Source: Jaltomata sinuosa (taxonomy: Eukaryota > Streptophyta > Magnoliopsida > Solanales > Solanaceae). Taken from it: a stretch of 64,000 bases of DNA. Below the pieces are notes generated by a model. That model made no database searches. It saw only the letters and a program-made list of their open reading frames with translations, and had not been told where the DNA came from. Made by a program: the position numbers and the translations under genes. The stretch is from assembly GCA_003996215.1 (NCBI GenBank), contig QJPP01007578.1, positions 603,021 to 667,020 on the forward strand. Reading direction: 5' to 3'. Position 1 is the stretch's first letter. Every line of letters starts with the position of its first letter. This document shows, piece by piece, positions 38,301 through 50,043 of the stretch.

Positions 38301-41300
38301 AGCAATTACGATGACTTTCCAGGAAAAGCGACCTTTCCCCCTAAGAACAAAGATACAAGAGAAAAATAAAAAAGAGGAAAAAGAGCAAAGTCATATTTAA
38401 TTTGCAGTTGGTTCATGGTGATAGGGATCATAAAAATGGAACTTCAACGTTTTCACAAGATATTTGTGAGAACAAAAAGAACAGTTATTCACAGAACTGA
38501 TTCAGTTAAACAATCAATTGTACTCTCTTTCACTAAATTAAGTAATCATTTATACAGGGGAGTAATGGACCAAAAACTTGGGCGATCTTCACTAAACAAC
38601 CATAGAATGCACTAGATCATCCAAATCTGAAAACTAAACACTGCTACTAGATCTCAACACATTTTTTAACCTTCCTCATTTACGATCAGCAATACGAAGC
38701 TCAGAACTTAGACATCAAAGACATCAGTTTTGAAGAGGAAACCAGCATTGGCAGGGTCAATATATAAGATTAGAGAAACCACTTGCTATTGCAGGCATAG
38801 ATTTCAAAGACCATAGGCTATCCTCCTTTTGACGATGTAGCAAATAATTTAATATGCCATGAATTTTTTTTACATGTCACCAACTCATTAGAACAGTCAA
38901 TATTGGTAGAATGTATCCCAAGATATTATGAATATTTTAGTGTTGAAGTTCCTAAGAAAGGTATTATGCTCTGGATTCAGTACAAGCAGACCATATAAAG
39001 TTACAATTCCTCAACTCAATTATTTAATGAAGTATCCAAAATTTATACCGCCATTAAAGCCTGTTCCAATCTGCTCCCAAAGCCCCAGTATGGAGCATCT
39101 ACAGTCACCAGCTTATATGCTGTCATAACGGGTCTACAATGGTCCTGCCAATATCAAGAAATATTAATGTTAACAGGACGTCTAAAAGAGTGGAAATCGC
39201 AATTAGCTATATGATCTTTTTGCAGCTGAAGCTAAAGTTGGTCCGCATTAATCCACAACAACATATAAAAGGCATAAAAAGTATATTACAGATTCTAGTA
39301 AGCAGACAGTAGCAGCAGCCTTCATGATAAGGCATTTAATCTTGTCAAGGCCTCTAAGGGAAGACAATCAGCAGTAGTTTTAGAACATCCTAATAAAATA
39401 TTTCCTGCTATTGGTATCATATTATTAAGCAAAAGATCACATTCATGCTAGTTTGCTCTATATCACCGAATTTAATGAATCAAAGAGAGAAGAACCAAAA
39501 TGAAGCATTAACACTCTTGATTCAAGCTTTTTTTTTTTCTTTCTTTCGGCTGCTGCTGGGATCTAAACCCCCTAGTTTCTCCTGGTCTACATTCAAGCTT
39601 TCATTGACGGCTAGGCTACACCTTCGATCTCCACAATGACCTCTTATTTTTACAATGACCAAAGTGAAAATAGCTTCACGATCAAAATTTTATTTAGGTC
39701 TTGTGGGAGTTTTCTACTGTAAATTCATCAACAACAAATATATAGGAAGTTTATTTTTCGGTTATGACAGAGGGAAACTAAATGATCCGCTTCATGATTA
39801 CAACTAGTTTTCATAGCTAATAGCCATTCTGAATTCACGTTGCTTGTATTACACTTTTCCTCTGTTAAAGAGGATCATACAAAATCTTAATTTCAAGGAA
39901 ACTGAGGCCTCCAAATGTTAAAGCTTTTACCAAAGCACTTCTCCTTTTCTTTTGAGGGATACCAAGTCTAAAGCAATTAAAGAAGTGAAGGCCGCTATAA
40001 TCAGAGTTCTAAAACTACTTTTTTTTAAATGGGACCAGTTAAGGTTTTCAAGGTGGTATTCATATTTTCTGAACTATGTAGTCCTGGACTCCATAGCTTC
40101 AAAAATATGTTTGACTTGATGGAATAATAAATAGATAAACAAAAGTAAGAAAGCTAAAAGAGTTAGTTAGAACAGGAACTCCAAGAAGTCCAATCCGTTT
40201 TCCAAGTCAACAAAAGAACCTTCTAAAAAGGAGCAGAGGGGGTTATTATGCACTTCTGCTGTAAAAAAGGAGATCCACAAACCTGCCAGCCTTCCAAGAG
40301 TGGTCCACGACCGCTTCTTGCTGATTGGAAATTAGAGAAATCAACACTGTTTCTTCCCACAATGTAACTCCAATAATCAGTGGCAGCTGAAGCAATATCA
40401 ATAACTTCCACCTGCCTAACTGCCAATTGGTCCTCACTCAGGCCATGCACCTAATACATTATTATCTCAAGTCAATACCAAGATACCCACAGGAAAGATG
40501 GCATTGGAAGTAGTGAACTTATTCAAGCATGAAAGATTAGCAGGATGTCCAATTTTAAGGCTATTGGAACCCTTGTTAACTTACATTCTCAGAGTATCCA
40601 TTGTCAGCTTTGTGGATGGTGTCAATGCTCATAAAGAACTTTGAAAAATATGGGGACTGCAAAAGAAATCAATCAAAGATTTTAATGCTGCACATGTATC
40701 AGACTTCCACAATACATAAGGAGTTGGGGACTGGGGATGTCACAAGTAATTACCTTAACAACTGCATCGAATGGTGATACATGTCCAACAGAAACCAGTA
40801 AATAGGTTAGTACGAAGGCAGAAGGAAGACTTGGATACTATCCAGGAAAAGAAAATTAATTGCAAGTAAGAACATAAACCTGATCTACATTTAGGATATG
40901 CATTCCAGGCTTCCTCTTGCATCACAAGGGCATCAACTGGTGCAAAGGTAGTCAACCAAGATGGTGCTTTGCTGCAATGATGAGGCGAATCGAGTCTCGG
41001 ACTGTAAGCTTTTGAAATACAAAAGGAGCTGCTCAAAAGGCTCTCCTTTATAAGTTAAGTTCAACCAAACAAAACATTTGCCTAGGTTAAAAATCCTTAC
41101 CAGATATATGGTGCCATAAGAACTTCTATAGCTACTTTTTACCTCATAAAAATTGAATTTTATGATTATCCCCCCACAATAACCAGTTAATCTGTTCCTT
41201 ATGACAGAAGCAACCATGTCCAAAGTACTTAACTTCTTTTTATTTAAAATCCCTTAACTTCATAAGTAATCGCAAACTCAATAAGTTTGTGGCTAATTCA

Positions 41301-41663
41301 AAATACCAACACAGATAATTACTGCTGCTGATTAGTACCATAACTGTTGACTCAATTGATTCAAGACAGAATATTGCAAATATTAAAAAGGTTCGAACTC
41401 AAGTTACCTCTGCAAGTGGTAGACTTTTGATGTGTATTGACCCTCTCCAAATTCACCATCACTAAATGGTTTGTTTTGTAAAACCTCCACCCCTTCATCA
41501 CCTGTGGTGCTTTGCTGTTGCATTTTCATGACCATGTACATCTGAGCTACCTGATACTGCAATGCGAATACTAAATAAATTATTCATGAAACACCAAACT
41601 AAGTATTCAGTTTACTCTCAAAGTTTGTTCAATTTAGCTTACCTCTTCCAATGATAAGGGCAT
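35326..41663 (-). CDS. Phosphatidylinositol transfer protein (class I PITP), nine coding exons
   Basis: PITPs carry single phosphatidylinositol or phosphatidylcholine molecules between membranes and support phosphoinositide signalling. Minus-strand exons: 41643-41663, 41408-41556, 40880-40971, 40754-40761 (8 nt), 40585-40656, 40283-40450, 39049-39144, 38218-38340, 35326-35406. All junctions are GT-AG and phases agree, giving about 269 residues, the family length. Landmarks: YQVAQMYMVMKMQQQST, GEGQYTSKVYHLQ, EEAWNAYPKCRS, SGRGPLLEGW, MTAYKLVTV, HRNCFAWIDEWFGLT; ends EGEKSVA. The usual start (M-x-x-KEFRIVMPLSLEE) is not found: RIV precedes MPLSLEE but an in-frame TGA lies just upstream, so I start at ATG 41661-41663. 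The last intron (2.8 kb) holds an RTE LINE. Confidence 0.88.
36079..37040 (+). mobile_element. 5'-truncated RTE-clade LINE
   Basis: Plus-strand sequence encodes the end of an RTE reverse transcriptase protein in two frames: SIIQENGEIDEDVTHRIGVG with KFYRVVVRPALLYGVECW (about 36105-36290), then MRMLRWMCGFTRRDRIRNED to RGRGRPKKYWGE (36300-36654). The 3' UTR ends in a TTGTT-rich tail at 37040, the RTE hallmark. A 13-bp duplication TTAAGTTAAATTA flanks it (36066-36078 and 37041-37053). It sits antisense in the last PITP intron. A frameshift near 36295 and the truncation make it dead. Confidence 0.88.
40754..40761 (-). other. 8-nt micro-exon of the PITP gene
   Basis: On the minus strand TTGTTAAG lies between an AG (GATGCAG) and a GT (GTAATT). 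It joins ...TGT AGA TCA G to TCC CCA TAT, giving CRS-VVK-SPYF. Family members have CRSVIKCPYF or CRTVITNEY at this place, so without the exon the frame would shift. Flanking introns are 118 and 97 nt. Confidence 0.85.
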
Positions 41664-42600
41664 CACAATTCGACTTCAGAGAATCCATTGGTCAAGGAAA
41701 CATATCAACAAAAATGGGAAATCTCAAGACAGCTAATCAAGAAACTTATTCCACCATCTCAAATTTGTTTGGTATTCACCAAAGAGTTTATGGACAATAA
41801 TAAGCTGAATATAAGAAGCTCCTTCAGTATCAACTATCTTTTCTGTCTAGTGGGATTCACAAATGTAAATGCAAAGATTAAATAGTTTGTACTCCCTCGG
41901 TTTCAAATTGATTGGGCTGTTTTGACTTGATACGAAATTTAAGAAAATAAAAGACTTAAATCTTGTGGTATTAAATTAAAGATATATCAAATGTCTTAAA
42001 TATGCCATGCAGAACGTTGGAATTAAAAAGTTGCTAAAAAGGGAAAGAATCATTCTTTTTCTAAACGGACTAAAAAGGAAAGTAACGGAGGAAGAAAATA
42101 TTAGGTGTACCAGCCCTTTATGAAAAATAAAGGGCGCCAAACAAATTGGGACGGAGGGAGTACAAATTAAAGCCCAATATCTTTTTCACTAGAAAAGAAA
42201 AATCCTCTAAGAATTGGCTAAAAAAGCACTAAAATGAAGCTCATACTCATATAAACAAAGATTTACCTTCGTGATCATTCAAAATCAATATCAATACGCA
42301 TATCATCTAAAGCAGGCATAATATTAAACATGCAACAATAAAAAATTGGTAGAATTTAATCGCTAAAAGGATACAATTCCTTAATCTGAACCATTCTCTC
42401 AAGTCGAGCAACTTTGACCCAAGCAAAGTGATTAGAAATTGAAGAAAAAAAGAATCAAAAGTTTGCAATTTCAGGAGTAACTGATTAAAAAAAGACTCGA
42501 AGAAACGTTGCACAATTTCGGTGAGCCAATAAGCCAAAAACAAGTCAGCTGGTAGGGGAAGAGAAGAAGAAGAAAGATGAATTTTATGTGAAGAAAGAAG
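41664..42600 (-). other. PITP leader region (5' UTR exon and intron)
   Basis: A donor-like GAAG/GTAAAT at 42267 and an acceptor-like GAAG/TCG at 41673 could define a leader intron of about 0.6 kb carrying a Stowaway MITE. Joining them still leaves a TGA in frame ahead of MPLSLEE. A different first coding exon supplying the missing N-terminus cannot be excluded; I could not find one. Confidence 0.4.
41892..42160. mobile_element. Stowaway MITE, 269 bp
   Basis: The ends CTCCCTCGGTTTCAAATTGA and reverse-complemented CTCCCTCCGTCCCAATTTGT are flanked by TA on each side (41890-41891 and 42161-42162). This is the standard Stowaway consensus. An internal GGACTAAAAAGGAAAGTAAC motif near 42068 resembles another Stowaway end, so the element may be composite. 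It lies in the PITP leader intron. Confidence 0.9.
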
Positions 42601-43033
42601 TTAAGAAGAAGTTGCAGAGGATGGTGGTGTTGTGGCAGACGCGTAGAAGAACATTCAGAAAAGGGAGGTGCTAAGCAGACACGTTTGACTTGGCCAAATG
42701 ACGTGTCCTGTTGTGCTTTGATACTTTTGCATCAAAATGATCAAATGGCCGTCCTTTGATCATCCCAACAACATTTTCTTTTTTAATCCCCGGGTCCAAC
42801 AATACTTACGATAATAAAACTAATTTTGTTATATCACTCTTTGAATATAACTAATTTAATAATTTAAAAAATATATTAAGCAATGACTATAATTAATAAC
42901 TAAGGATAAAATGAATAGAAATGAATACATTATTCATTGATTTTTTAAATTAGACAAATCTTATTAGACATCTATATTTTTAAGAGCATGAACAAATATT
43001 ATTAAACTAAGGAAATACATAATTCAGTGTCCT
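42601..43033. promoter_or_regulatory. Presumed PITP upstream region
   Basis: Upstream of the likely transcription start the sequence has a TGACGTGTCC motif with an ACGT core near 42709-42718, as bound by plant bZIP factors, and CACGTTTGAC near 42680. These are single short motifs, so the call is weak. From 42780 leftward the sequence becomes AT-rich spacer. Confidence 0.3.
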
Positions 43034-45460
43034 TTTCCTTTGGGAAAATAATATAAATTGGATCAAATTGTAAAAATATTTATCTGAAAATATGCCAATC
43101 TAAAGTATTTACTCTCAAACTCAAAGTAATTATCCTAGATATGGATGCCCCCTCCCCCTCCCCCTCCTTCAATTACACATTATTCTGCTTTTTTTTTTCT
43201 CCTTCTTTGACTTAACATTTATAATGTTTTGTCTTTTTGTCTATTAATTTGTCCTTTTGTATTTATTAATTTTTTTTCTCATTTATTATCTTTATCTTTT
43301 TATCATTTGATAGTATTTTTATTATTTCTTCCTTCTTTTTATTTTATTTTTGTCCCTCTTTGTCTTAATTTTATTTACTCTTTTCGTTATTCTATCTTCT
43401 TTTTAATTTTTTGTGTTTTTCTATATTTTAAGAAGAAATAATTAAATATTATATGACTAGTTTTAAATTAATAAAATATAAAAAAATTAAATAATTAAAT
43501 AAAAAGATTAAATAATTTAGAAAAATTTTAGTTACTAGTTTATTTATTAAAACCTAAATTAATAGAATATTTGTTATTATAATATGAACTAACTATTTTT
43601 AGATTAATAAAAATAAACTAATGAATATGTTACTAGTTTTTTTTTCTTTTTTAAAAAATAAAAAATAAAAATATGAACTAACTATTTTTAGATTAATAAA
43701 AAAAAATAACTAGACAAAACAATAAGAAATAATTAAGAAAAATTCTAAAGTCCACTAGCTTATTCATTAAAACTAATTTAAAGAAAATATATTTTTATAT
43801 TATTTTTACTTTTGCAAATAAAAATAAACGACTCTATTTTTTTGTAATTAGTTTTACAAAATTACTTATAACTTGCTAAAACTGATATATAAATTAAGAT
43901 ATTAAAATGAAGCATAAGTTTTGTGATACCCTGTCAATATATGATATGTACCATGTAGGTATAATAGAAGACTGAAAAATGCTGAAGTTGACCTGAATGA
44001 TATCTTATTGGTACATAGATATACTATGATGGTATCACAAAAGACTGAAAAATACCTCACCGAAGAACTGAAACATACCTCAATGATACCATGCCAGTAT
44101 ATAGATATACTGTAATCGTATGATGGATGATTGAGTAATCTCATTGAAGGACTGAAGCAAACCTCAATGAAACACTGCTCAGTTACTCTTTGATATCATT
44201 AGAGTATATTATACTTTGATGGTATTAAGGAGGAAGAAGCAGTCCTTCAATGAAGACGCTGCTTAGTTACTCATTGATACCACCAGAGTATACTGTAATA
44301 TACTATGATGGTATCAGAGAGGAAAAAATAGTCCTTCAGTGAAAACACTACTCAGTTTCTCTTTCATACCATTAGAGTATATTATACTTTGATGGTATCA
44401 AGGAGGAAGAAACAATCCTTCAATGAAGACATTGCTAAGTTACTCCTTGATACCACCAGAGTATATTCATAACTGTAATATATTGTGGTGGTATCAAGAT
44501 ATTACTCTTTGATACCATTAGAGTATATTATACTTCGATGGTATTAAGGAGGAAGAAGCAGTCCTTCAATGAAGACACTGCTTAGTTACTCATTGATACC
44601 ACCAGAGTATACTGTAATATACTATGATGGTATCAAAGAGGAAAAAGTAGTCCTTCAGTGAAAACACTACTCAGTTGCTCTTTCATACCATTAGAGTATA
44701 TTATACTTTGATGGTATCAAGGAGGAAGAAGCAATCCTTCAATGAAGACATTGCTAAGTTACTCCTTGATACCACCAGAGTATATTCATAACTGTAATAT
44801 ATTGTGGTGGTATCAATATATTACTCTTTGATACCATTAGAGTATATTATACTTTGATGGTATTAAGGAAGAAGAAGCAGTCCTTCAATGAAGACACTAC
44901 TTAGTTACTCATTGATACCACCAGAGTATACTGTAATATACTATGATGGTATCAAAGAGGAAAAAATAGTCCTTCAGTGAAAACACTACTCAATTTCTCT
45001 TTCATACCATTAGAGTATATTATACTTTGATGGCATCAAGGAGGAAGAAACAATCCTTCAATGAAGACATTGCTAAGTTACTCTTTGATACCACCAGAGT
45101 ATATTCATAACTGTAATATATTGTGGTGGTATCAAAAAGGAAGAACAATCCTTCAGTGAAAACACTACTCAGTTACTCTTTGATATCATTAAAATATATT
45201 TTACTTTGATGATATCAAGGAGGAAGAAACAGTCCTTTCAATGAAGACAATATATTGTGATGGTATCATGGAGGGCTGAGGAGTGTCTCATTGAATGATT
45301 GAAATAATCCTTCATGATACTATCATAGTATATTTATATACTGACATGGTATTATAGAGGACTGCTTTAGTCTTTCAATCAGACACTTTTCTGTCCTTCA
45401 TGATACCATGTCAATATATAAATATATTATGATGGTATCATGAAGGGATGAAGTAAAACT
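43034..45460. mobile_element. Second copy of the hairpin-satellite element, 3'-truncated
   Basis: The left end (TTGGGAAAATAATATAAATT, then TATTTACTCTCAAACTCAAA and CCCCCTCCCCCTCC) parallels the left arm of the element starting at 7829 (TATTTACACTCAAATGCTCC). A pyrimidine-rich arm, a TCCACTAGC motif (43752, compare 15620s) and the hairpin array follow in the same order. The right arm is missing; a Gypsy LTR starts at 45461. No 9-bp duplication can be tested. Confidence 0.65.
43921..45440. repeat. Hairpin satellite with about 310-350 bp higher-order period
   Basis: The same self-complementary monomers as at 15783-17010 (TGATACCA...TGGTATCA) occur with a new spacer (AGGAGGAAGAAGCAGTCCTT, CAATGAAGACACTGCTTAGT). 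From 44183 groups of four monomers repeat as larger blocks starting near 44183, 44512, 44821 and 45173. Blocks resemble one another more than neighbouring monomers do. Confidence 0.88.
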
Positions 45461-47848
45461 GTAATGACCCATTTCATCGTTACTGAAATATCTGTGTTAA
45501 GGCTTAAGACCTTGACTTCCATAAGTGTTGGAGTCAATATATTAGTGTGAAAGTGCATTAGACATGAACTAAGGTCTTACAAAATTCTTAACACAAAGTT
45601 AAGTTGAAAACATTCTTACTGATTGAGTTTTAATATAAGTATTCACTAGGGTCAACTTTAAACGATCACCTTCCCTAGAATATTAAGAGTTATGTGGTCT
45701 AGTATCTACCAAATAAAAGGTATTCAATTCTTCTTTCCAACACCATCGATCGGTCATTTTTTTAGTCCCAAATAAAAAGTCATGGCCATTTTATTGAAGA
45801 ATGTCTGAGCTGAAAATGGGTTCACGATGAAGACACGACTCATCGCGATAAAAAGGCATTTATAGCGACGAAAGAGCAGGGCAGAGCACCTGTTATATGC
45901 ATTTTTCAGTATTTTACGTCCCATAACTCTAAAACTTAGTTCTAAAACCTTAGGAAAATAATTTTCCATGGGCTAGGGTAAAAATTCTCCTTTGAGGTAA
46001 GTTCTTCCATCAACTTCTTCTCCTACTAATTCTTTAACACTTTAGAATCGTTAAAATGATCTTTAATGGTGAAATTATAGGTTAGAACTCTAGGTTCATG
46101 AAATTATGGAGAAAATCTATGGATATGTGTATTATCACCTAGAATTATACTAGATTGTAAATTAGCCTTTCCTAGCATGAATTCGTTGTTCTAAAAGATG
46201 GAATTTGGTGGTTGAAAACCTAGAGTTATATAAAAATGGAGCTTTTACTATTAAAACTCCATTAATGGAGATAGAGTGAGTTTGATAGAACTAATTGATA
46301 GTTAATTGACTCTTGGTTAATGATATGGACCATGAACGGGGTTAGAACTAGTGGACTTGAATTTTTAAAGCATTTCTTTGAAGAGTAAGTGTTTAATTAC
46401 TCTTCTAATTTCTTGTTTATTAGATGATTGTATGTTCTGAGGAATGAAGAAAGAGAAGAAGCATTCATGGTATGGCTTCCTTGTCTCAAGATCTTCAATA
46501 GAGGTAGGTTATGGCTTATGAGTAGTAGACTCAAATTAGCTAAATGTATATATTATATAAAATTGAAAGGAGAATATATGATTAGGCCTTTGGGTACTGA
46601 GTCTTGATAGAATTTAGTTAGAATGAATTAATAAGATTGTGATCTTTACATTTAGATATGTTTAGTTACGTTTAACTTGATATGAATGTGATTTGGGATT
46701 AATCCATGTGATTTGTGAGATATAGATAATATATTCATTGTGGTAGTAGAAGTCGGAGTTGCATATGAGAGATGAAATAGAATTGTGATGTAATTAAAAC
46801 TGTAAACGTGTATTCTTGATTATTGCGTCACTACTTGGTAACTTATGTGAAATTGTGTTAGACCTTATATTATTTTCTAAGGTTATTGATTTACTAAACT
46901 AATTATTGTAAATTCCTGAGTGTGGAGTAGAATAGTGTGTTAAATAAGAATCATTTAAAAAAAAATAAGTGATGTTCTATCATAAAAGTTTGAGAAAGAC
47001 TTGACTAGATACTAAAGTACAACCATTGTAGAATGAATAAACTAAGATTACTATCTTACATGAAATATGCGTAGGCGGTCTAATCGCAATAGAGGATTAG
47101 ATGTGGAATGTTGTAGGAGTTAATGGTGCCACATATAAGGATGATTGATATACATATGAAAGTATGTATATATGTGTATAATTATATAAATTAGAGTGTA
47201 GACTCGATTTTGGTGTAATGTGCACTCCTAAAATGGATACTTGATTATGTGGTCCTCGGACATACTTGAATTCGATGAATATGGTTTGATATGCTCTTGT
47301 ATGCATAATATATTAATTAGAGTTGAGACTCATTTTATTACATGCTATGTGATGAATTATATAACTTGTGATTGGTCTTAGGACATGTTTGAATTTTGTT
47401 TGTTTTTCTGCTATGCTTGGATTGATAAGCTAGATGTACAGGAAGTGATGAGTGAGTTGAGATGAATAAGTGTAAGTGTGACTTTAAGTGCACTATGTAT
47501 ATCAAGAGGGATAGGTCTGAGAACCTAGTTGCAATGATATGGATATTGATATGATTTTGATGGATTGGATATCATGTCGATATGGTACATAGATCCACAG
47601 TGCGTCCCCTGCAGGTCTTGATTAGTTGGGCAGAAATAAGACCCTTTAGTATGTGTGTACACTTTTCTTTACTATTGCATTATTTCATGGTTATGCATAA
47701 TGAGGTAGTACTGTAGGCTGAGATTAGACTAGAGGTAATAGTTGCATTAATGAGAGTTAGATGAACATAGATTTCATGTGTTATGTTTATTGGAAGTGTT
47801 TACTTTTATGGTGCGATGAGGTGTTATGATTCCTTGTGTGGACTAATT
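45461..47848 (+). repeat. Gypsy LTR sequence, truncated or nested
   Basis: The start TGTAATGACCCATTTCATCG resembles Del-type LTR 5' ends. About 2.4 kb of non-coding sequence follow, up to the LTR of the next element at 47849. No primer binding site, coding region or matching second LTR is visible, so this could be a solo or truncated LTR. The frames 45754-45969 and 47097-47306 are not recognisable. Confidence 0.5.
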
Positions 47849-49818
47849 GTCATACTTCGAGGCTAGCCCCTAGACGTAACACGGGACCTAAGGTCACAAG
47901 TAACCCCAAGCTAACCCTAAAATTGGCATATCACAAGCATACTAAATATAATTGTAAACAAACAGAAGCATAGCTGAATAAATCATAAATGAAAGGAATA
48001 ATAATTCTAAAGATATCTGAAATAATAGTTTGTCTGAAAATCAAGTTACTACAAGAGCTGAAGTCTAACTCTATGTCTAAAAGCCTCTAATACTGATGAG
48101 CTGCTGGGACAAGCCCCCATCTAACTCTAAATACTGAAAGCAAAGACAAACTGACTAACTCAAAAAGCATGTAAAAGATATGTCCTCGGATGATGTGGAC
48201 TCACCACTGTATGTCGCGATATGGCACTGAGCGAGCTAATCACGAGGCTGAAGCTGAGAACCTGAAACTACATCATGATAGGATGCAGCATATAGAGTAT
48301 GCGTCAGTACTTCAAATGTACTGAGCATGAGGGATATGCAAAGCTAACTGAATATATAAACATGCTAAAACACTGAAAGCTGTAAAACTGAACTATACTA
48401 TAGTACACAAGCCCAAAACATGGTCATGCATAAAAGAGCTGAAATGAAAGAGTAATCTGAAGACATACTAAAAGTGTGATAACAAGTATAAGCTGAGGGC
48501 TTGAGGTACTTTACTAAACTAACACCGTGGGAGAGCCTATTAACCGACATAAACCACGTGAGCTAAGCGTGGAGTCCGATGTATATGCTTCATCGAGAGG
48601 ACCCAATATACCTTGCCAGGGTATAAAGGCATGACTATGGCGTGATCACTAAATCTGATGCCCAATAGAGGGAATTATAAACCTATGTTGGCACATAGTT
48701 CTGGGACCTTAAGGGACACTGAAACCCGATCCAACTCAGTGCTAAATACTACTCTCAAATTGAACACTAATAGCTCATTTTAAAACTGGAGTCCTGAGTT
48801 TCTAAAATGGAACTAAGCTAGCCTGAAAGTATTATTTTTCTGAAATACTGCAGTAACCTGAAAAATTACTGAATTCTTGTTTTTAACTCAAAACTAGTGG
48901 TCTAGGCTCAATCTTGTAGCAAACTAATACATGAGGAAATACTACAAATTAAGGTTAAGTTCTAGATTTCTCAAAACCTTATAAAAATCCATGCAGTTTA
49001 ATATAAGCAATATATACTTCATTGAAACAATATGAAAATCACGTATAAACTAAGAAGATGGATTCCTGTAGCATCTATTAAAAAGGGAGAAGAACCCTAG
49101 TTTTGAAACTACAAAAATTACTACAAAAGCCTGAGAATTTTGGGCATAAGGTCAAACTGAACCCTTACTGAATACCCACATACCTGGTGGATGACAATCC
49201 CGGCAAGAAATCTGAAATTGAAGCTTGGAGGAGAAAGCCTTAGATCTGGAAATTTGGAGAAGAATGCTCTTTTCTGACTTGAGATTGAGTTTAGAGAATC
49301 TGACTTTGTTTTTGGAGGATTAGACTTAATAAAATAAGCCTAAGACTATTTATAGTCAGAGCTAAAATAGAAAGGAAAGGTCTAAGATACCCCTGAGAAA
49401 TTAAATTAGAACTGTTGGAAAATTTTGCGACCAGGTTCCACGGTCCATGGAAACTTCCACGACTCATGGAACCCTGTCATGAATCTTGGGCCCTTTTCTT
49501 GGCTGCGGGTCTGATAATCACTAGCCAGGTTCACGGCTCGTGGAACCTGCTCGTAGTTCTTGAGGGATTTGGTGACCCTCAGGCCTGAGTTCCATGAGCC
49601 CACTCCACGACCCGTGGTCCTGTTCACGGTCTGTGGACTTGGTCGTGGTTTGGGTTCTGAGAGGTTGTCTGGAGGACTGGTTTCACGGATGGGAACCACG
49701 GTCCGTGGACTGTTCCATGACCCATAGAACCGGTCCGTGGTTCCTGGTCTGGCTTGGAAAGTTTGAAATTTTAAGTTTTCTGGGCTAGTTCTAGGCTTAG
49801 GATTTCTAGGGTGTTACA
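47849..49818 (-). repeat. 3' LTR of the truncated Del/Tekay element
   Basis: Read on the minus strand it starts TGTAACACCCTAGAAATCC (49818) and ends AAGTATGACA (47849), about 1.97 kb. A polypurine tract AAGGGAGAGATAT directly precedes it (49819-49831). It contains a palindrome cluster (49430-49745). The matching 5' LTR is absent, since the element is truncated near 53610. Confidence 0.8.
49430..49745. repeat. CCACGGTCCGTGG palindrome cluster
   Basis: A perfect 13-bp inverted motif CCACGGTCCGTGG lies at 49696-49708 and diverged versions at 49438-49450 (CCACGGTCCATGG), near 49530 (CACGGCTCGTGG), 49608 (CCACGACCCGTGG), 49625 (CACGGTCTGTGG) and 49730 (CCGGTCCGTGG). The cluster lies 70-390 bp from the LTR start. 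Confidence 0.88.
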
Positions 49819-50043
49819 ATATCTCTCCCTTGAGATCATTCGTCCTCGAATGAGGCTACAACAAGTTGAGTTTGGAGGGAAGGAACTGTAATCCCTACCA
49901 AATGAGTACTAGAAACTGATATCTGATTGAATTGAGTTCTAAGGACATGAAAACATGCTGAAAATGAAGGAATAACTGAGAAAACCTATCACTGAGACTG
50001 ATATGCATGATAAAGCTGAGAAACTAAAAAAGGAACTATTACC

